From NCBI RefSeq assembly GCF_000377765.1, contig NZ_KB898678.1:1-64000 (forward strand): 64,000 bases of DNA. Direction: 5' to 3'. Below, in pieces: positions 63,107 to 64,000 of the stretch. Source of the DNA: Gracilibacillus lacisalsi DSM 19029. Lineage in GTDB: Bacteria; Bacillota; Bacilli; Bacillales; Amphibacillaceae. Both the position numbers and the translations under genes were made by a program. Position 1 is the stretch's first letter; the number at the start of each line of letters is the position of its first letter. The notes under the pieces were generated by a model, which saw only the letters and a list, made by a program, of their open reading frames with translations, had not been told where the DNA came from and did not search any database.

Positions 63107-64000
63107 AGTCCCAGAATTAGCAGAATCCATTACGGAAGGTACGATAGCAGAGTGGCTAGTTAGTGAGGGGGATTCCGTCGAGAAAGGTGATCCGATCTGT
63201 GAGCTAGAAACAGATAAAGTTAATGTAGAAGTTAATGCTGATTATTCAGGTGTAATTGCTGAATTTGTTAAAGATGAAGGTGATGATGTAGAAGTAGGGG
63301 AAGTCATTGCGAAGATAGATGAAAATGGTGAAGCTGCTGGTGGTTCAACTGAAAGCTCCGACGATAAAGAAGAACCAAAAGCAAAAGAAGAAGAGAAAAA
63401 CACAGAGCCAAAGAAAGAAGAAGCAGCTAGTAATGAAGCAACTGAACCGAAAAAAGCAGGAGATAAACAAAAAGTTGTCGCATCACCAGCTACGAGAAAA
63501 CGTGCTCGTGAGTTAGGTATTGATCTGAATGATATTACTCCGACAGATCCACTAGGACGTATTCGTTCAGAAGATGTGGAGAACGCAGCGAAACCGAAAA
63601 AAGCAGATAAGAAGTCTAAGGCAGATAATCAAGCAAAAGCTTCTAGTTCCAAAGAAGAGTTTGATAAACCAGTAGAACGTGAGAAAATGACTCGCCGTCG
63701 TCAAACCATTGCTAATCGTCTTGTTGAAGCTCAGCACACAGCAGCAATGCTTACGACATTTAATGAAGTAGACATGACTGCAGTGATGAAACTACGAAGC
63801 CAACGTAAAGATAAGTTCCAGGAAAAGCATGGTATTAAACTAGGCTTTATGTCGTTCTTTACCAAAGCAGTAGTTAGTGCATTGAAAGAGTTCCCGTACT
63901 TAAATGCAGAGATTCAAGAAAACGAAATTGTGAAGAAGAAATTCTATGATATCGGTATTGCTGTATCAACAGATGATGGCTTAGTTGTGCCAGTAGTACG
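63093..64000 (+). CDS. odhB: Dihydrolipoyl succinyltransferase OdhB (E2), cut by window end
   Basis: The E2 core of the 2-oxoglutarate dehydrogenase complex, which transfers the succinyl group to coenzyme A; only the first 302 residues are in the window. Seen are the lipoyl domain (about 1-78, lipoyl Lys42 in ELETDKVNVEV), an Ala/Lys/Glu-rich linker, the E3-binding domain (VASPATRKRARELGIDLND, about 128-165), a second Lys/Ala linker and the start of the catalytic domain (MTRRRQTIANRLVEAQ, AAMLTTFNEVDMTAVM, LGFMSFFTKAVV). Start ATG 63093 has AAGGAGGAG upstream and overlaps odhA. Confidence 0.96.
   Translation, partial: MKEIKVPELAESITEGTIAEWLVSEGDSVEKGDPICELETDKVNVEVNADYSGVIAEFVKDEGDDVEVGEVIAKIDENGEAAGGSTESSDDKEEPKAKEEEKNTEPKKEEAASNEATEPKKAGDKQKVVASPATRKRARELGIDLNDITPTDPLGRIRSEDVENAAKPKKADKKSKADNQAKASSSKEEFDKPVEREKMTRRRQTIANRLVEAQHTAAMLTTFNEVDMTAVMKLRSQRKDKFQEKHGIKLGFMSFFTKAVVSALKEFPYLNAEIQENEIVKKKFYDIGIAVSTDDGLVVPVV

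Noticed and set aside
63319-63516. Lysine-rich 65-residue frame
   Set aside because: Shifted reading of the Ala/Lys/Glu-rich linker of odhB.

Overview
This window looks like a chromosomal segment of a low-GC, Gram-positive, spore-forming Bacillaceae. The evidence is AT-rich DNA, strong AGGAGG ribosome sites, frequent TTG/GTG starts, B. subtilis-type neighbours (PrkA, YhfI, MdxEFG, YesMN/LplABC systems, OdhAB) and dispersed hairpin repeats like those of halotolerant Bacillaceae. A Gracilibacillus-like genus is my inference. I see no rRNA, tRNA, transposase, phage gene or CRISPR array.

Layout. 1-1847: a repeat, then ureF-ureD. 1896-4313: AraC regulator and GH4 glycosidase. 4393-4697: 51-bp tandem hairpin repeats in front of a yhfI-like metallo-hydrolase. 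5472-12378: a maltodextrin locus with a LacI repressor, MdxG/F/E importer and divergent GH13 enzyme. 12441-24475: an amino-sugar block (a 26-residue membrane peptide, murQ-nagR-nagB-nagA, and a divergent ABC importer-GH20 hexosaminidase-lactonase-GNAT operon), bracketed by two long inverted repeats. 24660-33258: LacI regulator, ABC importer, an unrecognised 796-residue protein and a GH127 beta-L-arabinofuranosidase. 33368-43398: secreted AA10 LPMO with two chitin-binding modules, an LplBCA-type importer, and a convergent operon of amidohydrolase, DgaE-like ammonia lyase, DgaF-like aldolase and KDG kinase. 43588-52594: YesM/YesN two-component system, another importer and a wall-anchored GH18 chitinase. 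52603-55806: GlcNAc PTS with antiterminator. 56113-64000: prkA, panF-yhdT and odhA-odhB (odhB cut by the window end).

Main idea. Much of 13-56 kb reads as one chitin programme. The LPMO and GH18 chitinase would act outside the cell. ABC importers and a GlcNAc PTS would bring products in, and the cytoplasmic GH20, NagA and NagB would feed glycolysis. LPMOs leave C1-oxidised (aldonic acid) ends, and the operon at 39453-43398 has the right chemistry to degrade the resulting N-acetylglucosaminate: deacetylation, ammonia elimination, phosphorylation and aldol cleavage to pyruvate and glyceraldehyde-3-phosphate. A lactonase sits in the GlcNAc operon. A shared operator-like sequence (AGGTATAGACAACT and variants) stands before nagA, the GlcNAc importer, the LPMO, the PTS and other units, suggesting one NagR-type regulon. 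Operator assignments and the oxidised-chitin pathway are inference from sequence and context.

All five ABC importers lack an ATPase gene, so a shared MsmX-type ATPase elsewhere is expected. Several start codons were set from ribosome sites rather than from the longest reading frame.
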